A stretch of 64,000 bases of DNA from Thiosulfatihalobacter marinus (GTDB taxonomy: Bacteria > Pseudomonadota > Alphaproteobacteria > Rhodobacterales > Rhodobacteraceae). Every line of letters begins with the position of its first letter. Positions within the stretch are counted from its first letter, which is position 1. The notes under the pieces were generated by a model. The model was not told the DNA's origin. It searched no databases and was given only the letters and a program-made list of their open reading frames with translations. The position numbers and the translations under genes were made by a program. Shown here in pieces: positions 28,264 to 38,221 of this stretch. The stretch covers positions 37,742 through 101,741 of the forward strand of contig NZ_JAECRZ010000013.1 in the NCBI RefSeq assembly GCF_016019955.1, in the 5' to 3' direction.

Positions 28264-31200
28264 TGATCGGTATCGTCGACTGGGCCGCCGAGCGGGCCCG
28301 AATGGTTCTGGCCTTCATCGTCCTCTCGATCGCCGTGGGGGGCTTTGCCTATTGGAGCCTGCCCAAGGAAGGCGAACCCGACATCCAGATCCCCGGCCTG
28401 TTCGTGTCGGTCCCCTTCCCCGGCATTTCGGCCGAAGATTCCGAGACCATGCTGGTCAAACCGATGGAGGCCGAACTGGCCGATATCGACGGGCTCGACA
28501 AAATGTCGGCCACCGCGGCAGAAGGCTATGCTGGCATTTTCCTGGAGTTCGAATTCGGCTGGGACAAATCCCGTGTCATGGCGGACGTGCGCGAGGCGAT
28601 GAACACCGCCGAGGGCAAGTTCCCCGAAGGCTTTGAAAAATACTCGATCAACGAAATCAACTTTTCCGAATTCCCCATCATCATCGTCAACCTGACCGGT
28701 CAGGTGCCCGAACGCACCATGTTCCGCATTGCCAAGGATTTGCAGGACAAACTGGAATCCATGGATGCGGTCCTCGAAGCGGGCATCGCCGGCAATCGCG
28801 ACGAAATGCTCGAAGTGGTGATCGACCCGCTGCGCCTGGAAAGCTACAACGTCACCGCAACCGAATTGATCAGCGTCGTTGTCAACAACAACCAGCTGAT
28901 TGCCGCCGGCGAAATCGAAAGTGCCCAAGGCACCTTCGCGGTCAAGATTCCCTCGTCCTTCGATCAGCCACGCGATGTCTACAACCTGCCCGTCAAGACC
29001 AATGGCGACCGCGTCGTCACGCTGGGCGACCTTGCCGAAATCAACCTCACCTTCGAAGACCGTGCCGGAACCGCGCGGTTCAACGGCGAGAACACCGTCG
29101 CGCTGCAAGTGGTCAAGCGCAAGGGGTTCAACCTGATCGACACCGCTGAACAGGTCAAACAGGTGGTGGCCGAAGCCCGGTCCGAATGGCCCGAAGAACT
29201 GCGCACCGCCGTCGATCTGGGCACGTCGAATGACCAGAGCCGCGTTGTCGGCTCGATGGTCAGCCAGCTCGAAGGCTCGGTTCTGACGGCGATCGCTCTG
29301 GTGATGATCGTGGTGCTGGCCGCGCTTGGCACCCGCGCCGCGCTGCTTGTGGGCTTTGCCATTCCCACCTCGTTCCTGCTCTGTTTTGCGCTGCTGGCGG
29401 CGATGGGCGTAACGATCTCCAACATTGTCATGTTCGGCCTGATCCTCGCCGTGGGGATGCTGGTGGACGGCGCTATTGTTGTGGTGGAATATGCCGATAA
29501 ACGCATCCGCGAAGGCGTCGGCCCGATGCACGCCTATGTCGAGGCGGCCAAGCGCATGTTCTGGCCCATCGTCAGTTCCACCGCGACCACGCTATGCGCC
29601 TTCCTGCCCATGCTGTTCTGGCCCGGTGTCCCCGGTGAATTCATGGGGATGCTGCCGGTCACGCTGATCTTCGTGCTATCTGCCTCGCTGGTGGTGGCGC
29701 TGGTCTACCTGCCGGTCATGGGTGGCGTCACCGGGCGCCTGTCGCGCCTGTTCCACAACGCCTCCGAGACGCTGCGCGCGCGCCTGTCCTGGCTGGTGCG
29801 CGCCATCCTCGTGCCACCGTCGCTTTACCTGATCTTCCTTGGCGCCATGCAGGTGCTCAATCCGGGCTACCTGTTCGGCGGCACCTCGCCCATGAGCGGC
29901 GCCGCCAGCCTGCTGCCCGGATTCGCGGTGTTCCTGGCCGGGGCCTTTGCCGCGTCCATCACCCTGGACGCCGCACGCATCCAGCGCCGCCGCAAGACGA
30001 TCAGGGCCGGGTTCCGGCTTACCCCGTTCGGCTGGCTGATCAAGCTGATCGCGGGCAATCCGATCATGCCGCTGGTCACGATCGGCGCCGTGGTCTTTTT
30101 CGTGGTCGCGGTATTCGGGTATTTCGGCGAAAACAACAAGGGTGTCGAATTCTTTGTCGAAAGCGAACCAGAGCAGGCCATCGTCTACGTACGTGGGCGT
30201 GGCAACCTTTCGCTGTCGCAAAAGGATTCGTTGCTGGCCCAGGCAGAACAGATCGTTCTGGCCCATCCCGGCGTGAAAACCGCCTTCTCCTTTGCCGGTG
30301 AAGGCGGGCTTGACCAGAACACCGGCGGCGCGCAGGCGCCCAAGGACACGATTGGCCAGATCCAGCTGGAAACCATCCCCTGGGAGGATCGCCCGAATGC
30401 CTATGAACCCTGGTTCACCATTCCTCTGATCAACTATACCGTCACCCGCGCCATCAAGGACGAACGCTGGGACGGAGATCGTGTTCTGGACGAATTGCAG
30501 AGCGAACTGAACCAGATGGCCGGCGTGCAGATCGAGATCCTGGCCGCCTCGCGCGGCCCGGCCTCGGCCAAGCCGGTGCATCTCCGGCTCAAGGGCGACA
30601 ATTGGGAAAACCTGCTTTCCGCCGCCTCGCTGGCACGCGAAAAAATGGACAGCACCCCGGGGCTGATCAATGTCGAAGACACGCTGCCCCTGCCCGGCAT
30701 CGACTGGGAAATCAACGTGGATGTCGCCCAGGCGGGCCGCTATGGCGCCGATGTGCGCACCGTGGGGGCCATGGTTCAGCTGGTCACACGCGGCATCCTG
30801 CTTGACACGATGCGCGTTGACAGTTCCGAAGAAGAAATTGAAATCCGCGTGCGCCTGCCGGAACAAGACCGGGTTCTCTCCACGCTGGACTCGCTCAAGG
30901 TGCGCACCGCCGAGGGCCTCGTGCCGCTTTCCAATTTCGTCACCCGTGAACCGGTGGCCAAACTGGCCGAGATCACCCGCGTGGACCAGACCCGCTATTT
31001 CGATGTCAAGGCCGGGGTCGCCGCCGGGCTAACTGTCCTGTCCAATGCTCAAACCGGTGAACGGCGCGTGCTGCCCACTGACGAGTGGCGGGAAAACCCG
31101 TCGTTGCAATCCGAGTTGAAGGCTGGCGGATTCTCCGCCCAGCCTCTTAATGCCAATGAACGCATCGCAACCCTGACCGAATGGCTGGAAACCAGGCCGT

Positions 31201-31979
31201 TCGGCCCGGGTATCGATTTCGAATGGACCGGCGACGAAGAGGATCAGGCCGAAAGCCAGGCCTTTCTGCAATCGGCCTTCCTGGGTGCGCTGGGCCTGAT
31301 GTTCATCATCCTGCTGGCCCAGTTCAACAGCTTTTACAACTCGGTGCTTGTGCTGCTGGCCGTGGTGCTCTCCACCACCGGTGTGCTGATCGGGATGCTG
31401 GTGATGGATCAGGCCTTCTCGATCATCATGACGGGCACCGGCATCGTCGCACTGGCCGGGATCGTGGTGAACAACAATATCGTTCTGATCGACACCTATC
31501 AGGAATATTCGCAATACATGCCCCGGATCGAGGCGATCGTGCGCACCGCCCAAAGCCGTATCCGTCCGGTGCTGCTGACCACGATCACCACCATGGCGGG
31601 CCTGGCCCCGATGATGTTCGGGCTCTCGCTCGACTTCATCAATGGCGGCTATTCCATCGACAGCCCCACCTCTCTGTGGTGGAAACAGCTGGCCACGGCT
31701 GTGGTGTTCGGGCTGGGCATCGCAACCGTTCTGACGCTGGTCTTCACGCCCTCCATGCTGGCGCTGCGGGTCTGGGCGGGCACCTATTTCAACTGGCTGA
31801 TGAGGCTGCTCGCCCGCCTGTCACTGGGCCGCACCAGCCGCGCCGGTCAGGACTGGGCCCTTCGCCGGGCCGCCCGCAAGGTCAAGGCACCTGTCATCCT
31901 GTGGGATGAGGACACGCCACCGGCAAAGCGTGACGCGCCCGCGAAACCAGCCCCCGGCACCCTGCGCGCCGCTGAATAA
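28263..31979 (+). CDS. RND efflux permease (HAE1-like), unusually long
   Basis: An inner-membrane proton-driven pump of 1238 residues, about 200 longer than AcrB-type proteins. The usual halves are present: TM1 at 12-32, pore domain 1, and the TM4 region with GMLVDGAIVVVEY carrying the proton-path Asp. The second half has GIVALAGIVVNNNIVLIDTY. Between them, residues about 500-590 contain extra hydrophobic segments (LVRAILVPPSLYLIFLGAMQ and LLPGFAVFLAGAFAASITLD) not found in standard RND pumps. Substrate unknown. The gene is coupled to the adaptor and followed by a terminator at 31993-32026. Confidence 0.92.
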   Translation: MIGIVDWAAERARMVLAFIVLSIAVGGFAYWSLPKEGEPDIQIPGLFVSVPFPGISAEDSETMLVKPMEAELADIDGLDKMSATAAEGYAGIFLEFEFGWDKSRVMADVREAMNTAEGKFPEGFEKYSINEINFSEFPIIIVNLTGQVPERTMFRIAKDLQDKLESMDAVLEAGIAGNRDEMLEVVIDPLRLESYNVTATELISVVVNNNQLIAAGEIESAQGTFAVKIPSSFDQPRDVYNLPVKTNGDRVVTLGDLAEINLTFEDRAGTARFNGENTVALQVVKRKGFNLIDTAEQVKQVVAEARSEWPEELRTAVDLGTSNDQSRVVGSMVSQLEGSVLTAIALVMIVVLAALGTRAALLVGFAIPTSFLLCFALLAAMGVTISNIVMFGLILAVGMLVDGAIVVVEYADKRIREGVGPMHAYVEAAKRMFWPIVSSTATTLCAFLPMLFWPGVPGEFMGMLPVTLIFVLSASLVVALVYLPVMGGVTGRLSRLFHNASETLRARLSWLVRAILVPPSLYLIFLGAMQVLNPGYLFGGTSPMSGAASLLPGFAVFLAGAFAASITLDAARIQRRRKTIRAGFRLTPFGWLIKLIAGNPIMPLVTIGAVVFFVVAVFGYFGENNKGVEFFVESEPEQAIVYVRGRGNLSLSQKDSLLAQAEQIVLAHPGVKTAFSFAGEGGLDQNTGGAQAPKDTIGQIQLETIPWEDRPNAYEPWFTIPLINYTVTRAIKDERWDGDRVLDELQSELNQMAGVQIEILAASRGPASAKPVHLRLKGDNWENLLSAASLAREKMDSTPGLINVEDTLPLPGIDWEINVDVAQAGRYGADVRTVGAMVQLVTRGILLDTMRVDSSEEEIEIRVRLPEQDRVLSTLDSLKVRTAEGLVPLSNFVTREPVAKLAEITRVDQTRYFDVKAGVAAGLTVLSNAQTGERRVLPTDEWRENPSLQSELKAGGFSAQPLNANERIATLTEWLETRPFGPGIDFEWTGDEEDQAESQAFLQSAFLGALGLMFIILLAQFNSFYNSVLVLLAVVLSTTGVLIGMLVMDQAFSIIMTGTGIVALAGIVVNNNIVLIDTYQEYSQYMPRIEAIVRTAQSRIRPVLLTTITTMAGLAPMMFGLSLDFINGGYSIDSPTSLWWKQLATAVVFGLGIATVLTLVFTPSMLALRVWAGTYFNWLMRLLARLSLGRTSRAGQDWALRRAARKVKAPVILWDEDTPPAKRDAPAKPAPGTLRAAE

Positions 31980-31992
31980 CCGGCGGCCACAA

Positions 31993-32026
31993 CCCGGCGC
32001 CATCCCGTTGACAGCGCCGGGGTTTT
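31993..32026 (+). terminator. Rho-independent terminator after the RND operon
   Basis: The stem CCCGGCGC/GCGCCGGG (eight bases, 13-base loop) is followed by GTTTTC, 14 bases after the permease stop. Confidence 0.7.
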
Positions 32027-32059
32027 CAAATCTTGTCTCTCCCACGGGGAGGCATATTC

Positions 32060-33277
32060 ATGAGCTGGCCATCCAATTCCGGCCCCACCAAGACCGAGCG
32101 CGCCGCGTGGCGCGACCGCTATGGCGAAACCGACGCCGCCGCCGGGATCGAAACCACCGGGGCATTCGAACCCTTTTCGCAACGCAATGACATCTTCACC
32201 CGCGCCTTCTGGGACCCCTCGGTGCGCAGCAGGCAGACAGATGCCTTCTTTGCCAGCTACCGGATGCAGGCCAGCTATCGCAAGGGCGACGGGTTTCGCC
32301 AGCGCGACTTTGCCCTGCGCAATGCAAGCTGGCTGATTTCCGACATCATCTCCAACCGCAGCGCCGAACAGGGCCGGCGCGAAGGCTTTCAGGCCCCGAT
32401 CGCCTGTGACACCCCCGTGGCCGAGGCCCGCGAGGACATCGACAACCCCACCGCCATGGCGACCGAGATCAAACGCATTGCCCGGTTTTTCGGCGGCGAT
32501 CTGGCCGGGATCACCGATTTCGATCCGCGCTGGCTCTATACCGCGCGCGTCGATACACGCGATTTCTCCGAGGCCGATCACGACCTGCCAGAGGGGCTGA
32601 CCTCGGTTATCGTTCTGGGCCACCAGATGGACAGGGATCTGGTGGCCACCTACCCCTCGGCGCTGGCCGGGGCCGCGACAGGGCGCGAATACAGCCACGA
32701 AGCCGCCATCGTCCTTCAGCTGGCCGCCTATATCCGCAATCTCGGTTATCAGGCAGTGCCCTCGATGAACGACACCGGTCTGGTGATCCCCTATGCGGTC
32801 AAGGCCGGGCTTGGCGAATATGCCCGCAACCAGATGGTCATCACCCCCGAATACGGTCCGCGCCTGCGGTTTTCCAAGATCTTCACCAACCTGCCCCTTG
32901 CCCATGATGCGCCGCGTAAACTGGGCGTGGCGGCGTTCTGCAATCAGTGCAGCGAATGCGCCGATGCCTGCCCGGTCAGGGCATTGCCGTTTGGCGCCCC
33001 CGCCGAAAGCGCACCCGACAACATGTCCGCCATCCGGGGCGTGCGCAAATGGACATCCGACGCAAGCGCCTGTTTCGGCTATTGGGCCAAGCTGCAATCC
33101 GATTGCGCGATCTGCATGAGGGTCTGCCCCTTCAACCGCGATTTTTCCAATTTCCGCAACAGGTTGTGGCTCAAACTTGCGCTTGGCCGCTGGCGCCGCT
33201 GGGCGCTCTGGTGGGACAAGCGATCAGACCGCGCAAAGCGGATGAAACCTAGGGATTGGTGGCGACCCGAAGAATAG
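32060..33277 (+). CDS. Reductive-dehalogenase-like iron-sulfur protein, soluble
   Basis: The 405-residue protein has two [4Fe-4S] motifs near the C-terminus: CNQCSECADACP (Cys 294, 297, 300 and 304) and Cys 338, then CAICMRVCP (Cys 349, 352 and 356). This CxxCxxCxxxCP plus C-x10-CxxCxxxCP pair is characteristic of RdhA-type reductive dehalogenases and differs from epoxyqueuosine reductase QueG in the spacing of the second cluster. The core before it (about 110-290) would hold the cobamide. There is no twin-arginine signal and no membrane-anchor gene, so it is a cytoplasmic protein. A GGGGAGG seven bases before ATG 32060 fixes the start. Substrate unknown; a non-respiratory role is likely. Confidence 0.72.
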   Translation: MSWPSNSGPTKTERAAWRDRYGETDAAAGIETTGAFEPFSQRNDIFTRAFWDPSVRSRQTDAFFASYRMQASYRKGDGFRQRDFALRNASWLISDIISNRSAEQGRREGFQAPIACDTPVAEAREDIDNPTAMATEIKRIARFFGGDLAGITDFDPRWLYTARVDTRDFSEADHDLPEGLTSVIVLGHQMDRDLVATYPSALAGAATGREYSHEAAIVLQLAAYIRNLGYQAVPSMNDTGLVIPYAVKAGLGEYARNQMVITPEYGPRLRFSKIFTNLPLAHDAPRKLGVAAFCNQCSECADACPVRALPFGAPAESAPDNMSAIRGVRKWTSDASACFGYWAKLQSDCAICMRVCPFNRDFSNFRNRLWLKLALGRWRRWALWWDKRSDRAKRMKPRDWWRPEE

Positions 33278-33382
33278 GCCCCCGCCACGCCGCCCTTCCG
33301 AAAAACACCCGCCCCATTCCGCATTTCCGCCCGAATTTGCGTGCATCACGGTGCCCGAGCCCAACAACCCAAAGACCGTGCC

Positions 33383-33811
33383 ATGTCCGATTTTCTGCCA
33401 ATTCTTTTTGCCCAATACCAGGCGCCCGCCCTGATCACGCTCGCCGGTCTTTACGTCCTGTTGATCAACATGATGACCTTCGCCGCATTCGGCGTCGACA
33501 AGCATCAGGCGATGAACGACAAACGCCGCGTGTCCGAAGCCACGCTTCTCGGCCTTGCCCTTGCGGGTGGCAGCCTTGGCGCCAAGGCCGGTCAGCGGCG
33601 CTACAACCACAAGACTCGCAAACAGCCCTTCAAGACCCTGCTCAACCTGATCCTGGTGGCCCAGATCGGCACCATCGCGCTGTCCCAGTCACCCTATGCC
33701 GGTCAGGTCACGGGCTATGCCGAAGAGATGATCGCCAGCCTCGCCCCGGAACCGGCCGAACCGGCCGAACCCGAACGCACCCTGCCCCGCCGCTTCGGCC
33801 CCGGCAGCTAA
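33383..33811 (+). CDS. DUF1294 family membrane protein
   Basis: The 142-residue protein has a TM helix at about 14-32 with FAAFGVDKHQAMNDKRRVSE directly after it, which is the DUF1294 signature, then a GGSLGAKAGQRRYNHKTRK stretch and a second TM segment. The C-terminal 25 residues are a Pro/Glu-rich repeat (EPAEPAEPE). Function unknown. The start is ATG 33383; codons further upstream are in the spacer after the RdhA-like gene. Confidence 0.85.
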   Translation: MSDFLPILFAQYQAPALITLAGLYVLLINMMTFAAFGVDKHQAMNDKRRVSEATLLGLALAGGSLGAKAGQRRYNHKTRKQPFKTLLNLILVAQIGTIALSQSPYAGQVTGYAEEMIASLAPEPAEPAEPERTLPRRFGPGS

Positions 33812-33887
33812 GGCGCTCCGCCAAAACCAGACTTACCGGATTTTGGCAAAGCGCGCGAAACACGGATATCTTGCGCCGCGGCCCGCC
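33807..33887. repeat. Dispersed extragenic palindromic repeat, copy B
   Basis: This copy pairs with 10335-10420. It contains CCGCCAAAACC followed after a short loop by GGATTTTGGC, which form the stem, and shares GCGAAAC and TCTTGCGC with copy A. It starts at the stop codon of the DUF1294 gene and ends before the convergent ABC transporter gene. Confidence 0.5.
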
Positions 33888-33936
33888 CTGTCCCTGCCTC
33901 AGGTTTGAAGCCGGACGATGGTTTTAGGCGCGCGGA

Positions 33937-35763
33937 TCACGCCGCCTCTGCATCCTCGTCCGAGGCCTGCCGCGCCCAAAGCTGCGCATAGCGCCCCGCC
34001 TTGTCCAGCAAATCGCCATGGGTGCCACGTTCGACGATCACCCCGTTTTCCAGCACGATAATCTGGTCCGCCTCGGCAATCGTGGACAGGCGGTGCGCGA
34101 TGGTGATCACCGTGCGCCCCTGCCCCGCCCGCGCCAGCGCGCCCTTGATCTCCCGCTCGGTCTCGGTATCCAGCGCCGACGTGGCCTCGTCCAGCAACAA
34201 CAAGGGTGGGTTTTTCAGCAGGGTGCGCGCGATGCCCACCCGCTGCTTTTCGCCCCCCGACAGCTTCAGCCCGCGTTCGCCCACCATCGTGTCATAGCCT
34301 TCGGGCAGCGACAGGATGAAATCATGGATTTGCGCCGCCTGCGCCGCTTCGACGATCTCGTCGTGGCTGGCCCCGTCGCGGCCATAGGCGATGTTGTAGC
34401 GGATCGTATCGTTGAACAGTACCGTGTCCTGCGGCACCACGCCAATGGCATCGTGCAGGCTGTCCTGCGTCACATCACGCACATCCTGCCCGTCGATGCG
34501 CAGCGCCCCCCCGGTGACATCGTAAAACCGGAACAACAGCCGCCCGATGGTGGATTTGCCCGCCCCGGACGCGCCCACGATGGCCACCGTCCTGCCGCCC
34601 TCCACCGTCAGGCTCACGCCTTTCAGGATCGGGCGCGCCGCCTCATAGCCGAACTGCACGTTGTCCAGTTCGATCCGCCCCTCGACAACCTTCAGGGGCC
34701 GGGCATCGGCCTTGTCCGCCACTTCGGTCGGCTGTTCCAGCAGGTCGAACATCTCGCCCATATCCACCAGGCTCTGGCGGATCTCGCGATAGACCGTGCC
34801 CAGGAAATTCAGCGGCAGCGTGATCTGGATCATGTAGGCATTCACCATCACGAAATCGCCCACCGTCAATGTTCCGTTTTCCACGCCCAGCGCCGCCAGA
34901 ACCATCACCACAACAAGCCCCGACGTGATCAGGAACGATTGCCCGAAATTCAGGAATGCCAGCGAATACGAGGTCTTGATCGCCGCCCGCTCATAGCCTT
35001 TCATCGCCACGTCATAGCGGGCCGCCTCGCGCTTTTCCGCGCCGAAATACTTGACCGTTTCGAAATTCAGCAGGCTGTCAATGGCCTTTTGATTGGCATC
35101 CGTGTCCTGGTCGTTCATCTCGCGGCGCAGCTTCACCCGCCACTCCGTTACCCGGAACGTGAACCAGACATAGGTTGCGATCGTGCCCGCGACGATAGCC
35201 AGGTACCAGACATCAAACAGCCAGAACAGGATGACAGCGATCATCAAGAGTTCCAACACCAGCGGCCCGATGGAAAACAGCAAAAAGCGCAAAAGGAATT
35301 CCACCCCCTTCACGCCCCGCTCGATGATCCGGCTCAGCCCGCCGGTCTTGCGGGTGATGTGATAGCGCATCGACAGGCGATGAATATGCTCAAAGGTTTC
35401 CAGCGCCAGCCGGCGCAGCGCGCGCTGCGCCACCTTGGCGAAAATCGCGTCGCGCAATTGTTGAAACCCGTTGGCCATCAGCCGCGCCATGCCATAGGCC
35501 ACGGTCAGCCCCACCGCCCCCAAAGCCAGCACCGGCACGCCTTCGCCCGCCAGAACGTCAACCGCCTGTTTGTACAGGATCGGCGTGCCAACTGCGATCA
35601 TCTTGGACGCCAGCAACGCCAGCAATGCCAGCACCACGCGGGTCTTGACCCAACCCTGCCCCTCGGGCCACAGATAGGGCGCCACCCGCCGGATCGTGCG
35701 CAGCCCCGAACGTTGCTCGTTGCGCGCAAGCTCCTCGGCCGACGCCGTATGCCACTGTCTCAT
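33937..35763 (-). CDS. Atm1-type ABC exporter (fused permease/ATPase)
   Basis: This 608-residue half-transporter has six membrane helices (about 35-320) followed by an ATPase domain with Walker A GASGAGKST near 395, the signature LSGGEKQRVGIARTLL, Walker B LLLLDEATSALD and the switch His in IAHRLSTI. Residues such as YHITRKTGGLSRIIERG and NFETVKYFGAEKREA are the Atm1/HMT1 hallmarks. Homologues move glutathione-linked persulfides or metal-glutathione complexes across the inner membrane. Its 3' end faces the DUF1294 gene. Confidence 0.92.
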   Translation of the reverse strand: MRQWHTASAEELARNEQRSGLRTIRRVAPYLWPEGQGWVKTRVVLALLALLASKMIAVGTPILYKQAVDVLAGEGVPVLALGAVGLTVAYGMARLMANGFQQLRDAIFAKVAQRALRRLALETFEHIHRLSMRYHITRKTGGLSRIIERGVKGVEFLLRFLLFSIGPLVLELLMIAVILFWLFDVWYLAIVAGTIATYVWFTFRVTEWRVKLRREMNDQDTDANQKAIDSLLNFETVKYFGAEKREAARYDVAMKGYERAAIKTSYSLAFLNFGQSFLITSGLVVVMVLAALGVENGTLTVGDFVMVNAYMIQITLPLNFLGTVYREIRQSLVDMGEMFDLLEQPTEVADKADARPLKVVEGRIELDNVQFGYEAARPILKGVSLTVEGGRTVAIVGASGAGKSTIGRLLFRFYDVTGGALRIDGQDVRDVTQDSLHDAIGVVPQDTVLFNDTIRYNIAYGRDGASHDEIVEAAQAAQIHDFILSLPEGYDTMVGERGLKLSGGEKQRVGIARTLLKNPPLLLLDEATSALDTETEREIKGALARAGQGRTVITIAHRLSTIAEADQIIVLENGVIVERGTHGDLLDKAGRYAQLWARQASDEDAEAA

Positions 35764-35839
35764 GCTGCCAATCCCGGTTGCTGGTCCGCATGACTTAAGC
35801 CCTGCCCCGGCAAACTACCACCCTTGCTGCAAAATCCGG

Positions 35840-37555
35840 CTATTCCGGTACGGTAAACACCTGCCCCGGATAGATCAGGTCCGGGTCGCGGATCTTGTCC
35901 CGGTTGGCCTCGTAGACACGCACATACATCAGCCCCTCGCCATACCTGTCCCGCGCGATCGCCCACAGGGTAAAGCCCGGCTGCACCGTCACCACCCGCA
36001 CCGCGCGCGCGGCCTGCTCGGGTGCCTGCGCGGTCTGTGATTGCTGTGCCTCGGCCACCTGCTGGCGCGCCTCACGCTTGAACGGCGTTTCCACCCGCGA
36101 TGTCACTTTGCCCGCCGCGTCCACCTCGTCCACCCGCAACGCGTATACCCCGGTATCGATATCGGGCAGGTCCGCGGCCCACAGGCCCGCGTCCGAGATC
36201 CGTGACGAGGTGATCGCGCGATTGTCCAGATACACCCGCACAAATCCGTTCGAGCGGCCCCGCCCGGCGATCCGCACCTCGCCGCTGCTGGAATAGCTGA
36301 TCGCGTCAATCGCCACGCTCGACATCACCTCGGGCGCGGTGTCCGCCGGCGCGGCGGGCTGCACCACACGCACCCCGTCCGCATCCGAAAGAAGCACGGC
36401 AGGGGCCTTTGCAGGCACCTCTGTCACTGCTTCCGCCGCCACCTCCGCCGGAGAGGTTGTCGCGCCCCCGGCCACAACCGTCGCGGCTTCCGTACCGGTC
36501 TGCGTCACGGCCATGCCGTCTTCGGCCACTTCGGCAGGCGCCTGCGCCTTGGGCGCGTCCGCCATGGCGGCACCATTCCCGCCGGTCCCTGTCGCCGCTG
36601 TCACAGCTTCAGCGTTCTGTTCAACCTGCCCGGTCCCGGGCACCTCTGGCACGGCACCTGGCAGGGTATCTGGCACGGTATCTGTCAGGGCATCGCCAAC
36701 CTCCGCTTCAGCGGACAGGACGGACTCGCTCGCAGTGTCGCTTTGCGCACCACTCGCGGTTTCAGCCACAGGTTCAACCACGGTTCCCGTCTGAACCCCG
36801 GTATCCACCGGGGCCTCGGCCACCGCCACCGCCTCTTCACTCCCGGTCGTGCCCGTGTCTGCCTCGGCCACCACAACCGGCGCGGGGATCGACGGGGCAA
36901 TGATCACGCTGGCATCAGACAGAAGATCCCCCACATCCCGATACTGTACCAGCGTCAACACACGCGGATCGGAACTCGGCACGATTTCCAGCAACGCCGC
37001 GAACTTGCCACTGGAATCCGCAAGCACGCGGGCGATCTCGGCCCCGTCCAGCAGAATGCCCAGATCGGCCCCCGGCGCGGCGCGACCGGCGATCACCGTA
37101 TTGCCATCCGCGTCGATGCGCACCACGTCGAAATCCGGGGAGACCTGCGCGGGCATAACCACGGGTGCGGCCTCTGGCACTGGCGTGGCTTGCGCCACTT
37201 CGGGCGCGACCGGCGTCGCGTCTTCAGAAGGTTGCTCTGGCGTTTCGGGCGCGGCTTCGGCCTCTGCCATGGCCTCAGCCTCTGGCGCTTTGGGCGCGTC
37301 CGGTGTTGTCCCGCCCAAATCCGTCGCCGCCCCCTGGGATGCCGCCTCGGCGGGCGCAGCCGCTTCCGGCGCAGCCGTCGCGGGCGCCTCAGCCTCCGGG
37401 GCGCGCGCCACCGGCGTCTGAGCCACCGGAGCAACCGGCGCGTCGGGGGCTTTCAGGATGCCGCTGACCAAAACCGCCACCACGACCCCACCCAACACAA
37501 CAGCGCCGCCGATCAGGCCCGCATTCCCACTCAATCTGGATGCAAGTTTGCTCAT
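35840..37555 (-). CDS. LysM-domain envelope protein with long acidic linker
   Basis: A 571-residue membrane-anchored protein. TM helix at about 14-36; Ala/Pro/Glu-rich, low-complexity stretches at about 40-130 and 230-390. Two Ig-like beta modules occur at about 135-205 ([20 protein letters not shown]) and 410-470 ([19 protein letters not shown]). A C-terminal LysM domain is at about 520-571, with [13 protein letters not shown] and [17 protein letters not shown]. It probably binds peptidoglycan from the inner membrane across the periplasm. It is transcribed divergently from the LOG-family gene at 37654. The linker's biased composition inflates false open frames on the other strand. Confidence 0.85.
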   Translation of the reverse strand: MSKLASRLSGNAGLIGGAVVLGGVVVAVLVSGILKAPDAPVAPVAQTPVARAPEAEAPATAAPEAAAPAEAASQGAATDLGGTTPDAPKAPEAEAMAEAEAAPETPEQPSEDATPVAPEVAQATPVPEAAPVVMPAQVSPDFDVVRIDADGNTVIAGRAAPGADLGILLDGAEIARVLADSSGKFAALLEIVPSSDPRVLTLVQYRDVGDLLSDASVIIAPSIPAPVVVAEADTGTTGSEEAVAVAEAPVDTGVQTGTVVEPVAETASGAQSDTASESVLSAEAEVGDALTDTVPDTLPGAVPEVPGTGQVEQNAEAVTAATGTGGNGAAMADAPKAQAPAEVAEDGMAVTQTGTEAATVVAGGATTSPAEVAAEAVTEVPAKAPAVLLSDADGVRVVQPAAPADTAPEVMSSVAIDAISYSSSGEVRIAGRGRSNGFVRVYLDNRAITSSRISDAGLWAADLPDIDTGVYALRVDEVDAAGKVTSRVETPFKREARQQVAEAQQSQTAQAPEQAARAVRVVTVQPGFTLWAIARDRYGEGLMYVRVYEANRDKIRDPDLIYPGQVFTVPE

Positions 37556-37653
37556 TGCCGATTATCCCCCGAATTCGGCCAACGTCAGGTTGAGCGACCT
37601 TATCAATACAGGGTACGGTGGTCAAAACAGCTTTGATCATATTGGGGAAATTC

Positions 37654-38205
37654 ATGACCGAGCATTCCATCTGTGTCTTTTGCGGCTCACGTTCGGGGCG
37701 CGACCCCGCCTTTCAGGCCACCGCGACGGCGCTGGGACGCGCGATCGCCGGAAACGGCTGGCGTCTTGTCTATGGCGCGGGGGATGTCGGGCTGATGGGC
37801 GCGGTGGCCAATGCCTGCCAGGACGCGGGCGGCACGACGTTCGGCGTGATCCCCACCCACCTGCTCCGGCTGGAAGTGGGCAAGACCGATCTCAGCCGCT
37901 TTATCGTGACCGAGAACATGCACGAGCGCAAAAAGGTCATGTTCATGAACTGCGACGCCATCGTCGTGCTGCCGGGCGGCGCCGGATCGCTGGATGAATT
38001 CTTCGAGGTGCTCACCTGGCGCCAGCTGGGCCTGCACCGCAAACCGATCCTGCTGATGAACATCAACGGGTTCTGGTCGCCGCTGGTGGATCTGCTGGAT
38101 CACGTGATCGACCAGGGCTTCGCCGAGCCCTCCCTGCGCGACTACATCCATGTGGTCGAGGACTTGGACCAGGCCCAGACGGTACTGGCCCGGGCGTTCG
38201 GCTAA
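37654..38205 (+). CDS. LOG-family protein (TIGR00730, cytokinin riboside 5'-monophosphate phosphoribohydrolase-like)
   Basis: A 183-residue Rossmann-fold protein. The catalytic signature is PGGAGSLDEFFEVLTW near residues 107-122 (the usual motif is PGGxGTxxE; here Ser replaces Thr), with an upstream Arg in MHERKKVM. LOG enzymes remove ribose phosphate from nucleotide monophosphates such as AMP or cytokinin precursors. ATG 37654, with GGGGA before it, is chosen over an in-frame ATG 12 codons earlier. Confidence 0.88.
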   Translation: MTEHSICVFCGSRSGRDPAFQATATALGRAIAGNGWRLVYGAGDVGLMGAVANACQDAGGTTFGVIPTHLLRLEVGKTDLSRFIVTENMHERKKVMFMNCDAIVVLPGGAGSLDEFFEVLTWRQLGLHRKPILLMNINGFWSPLVDLLDHVIDQGFAEPSLRDYIHVVEDLDQAQTVLARAFG

Positions 38206-38221
38206 GCCCGCCACGCGCCGG

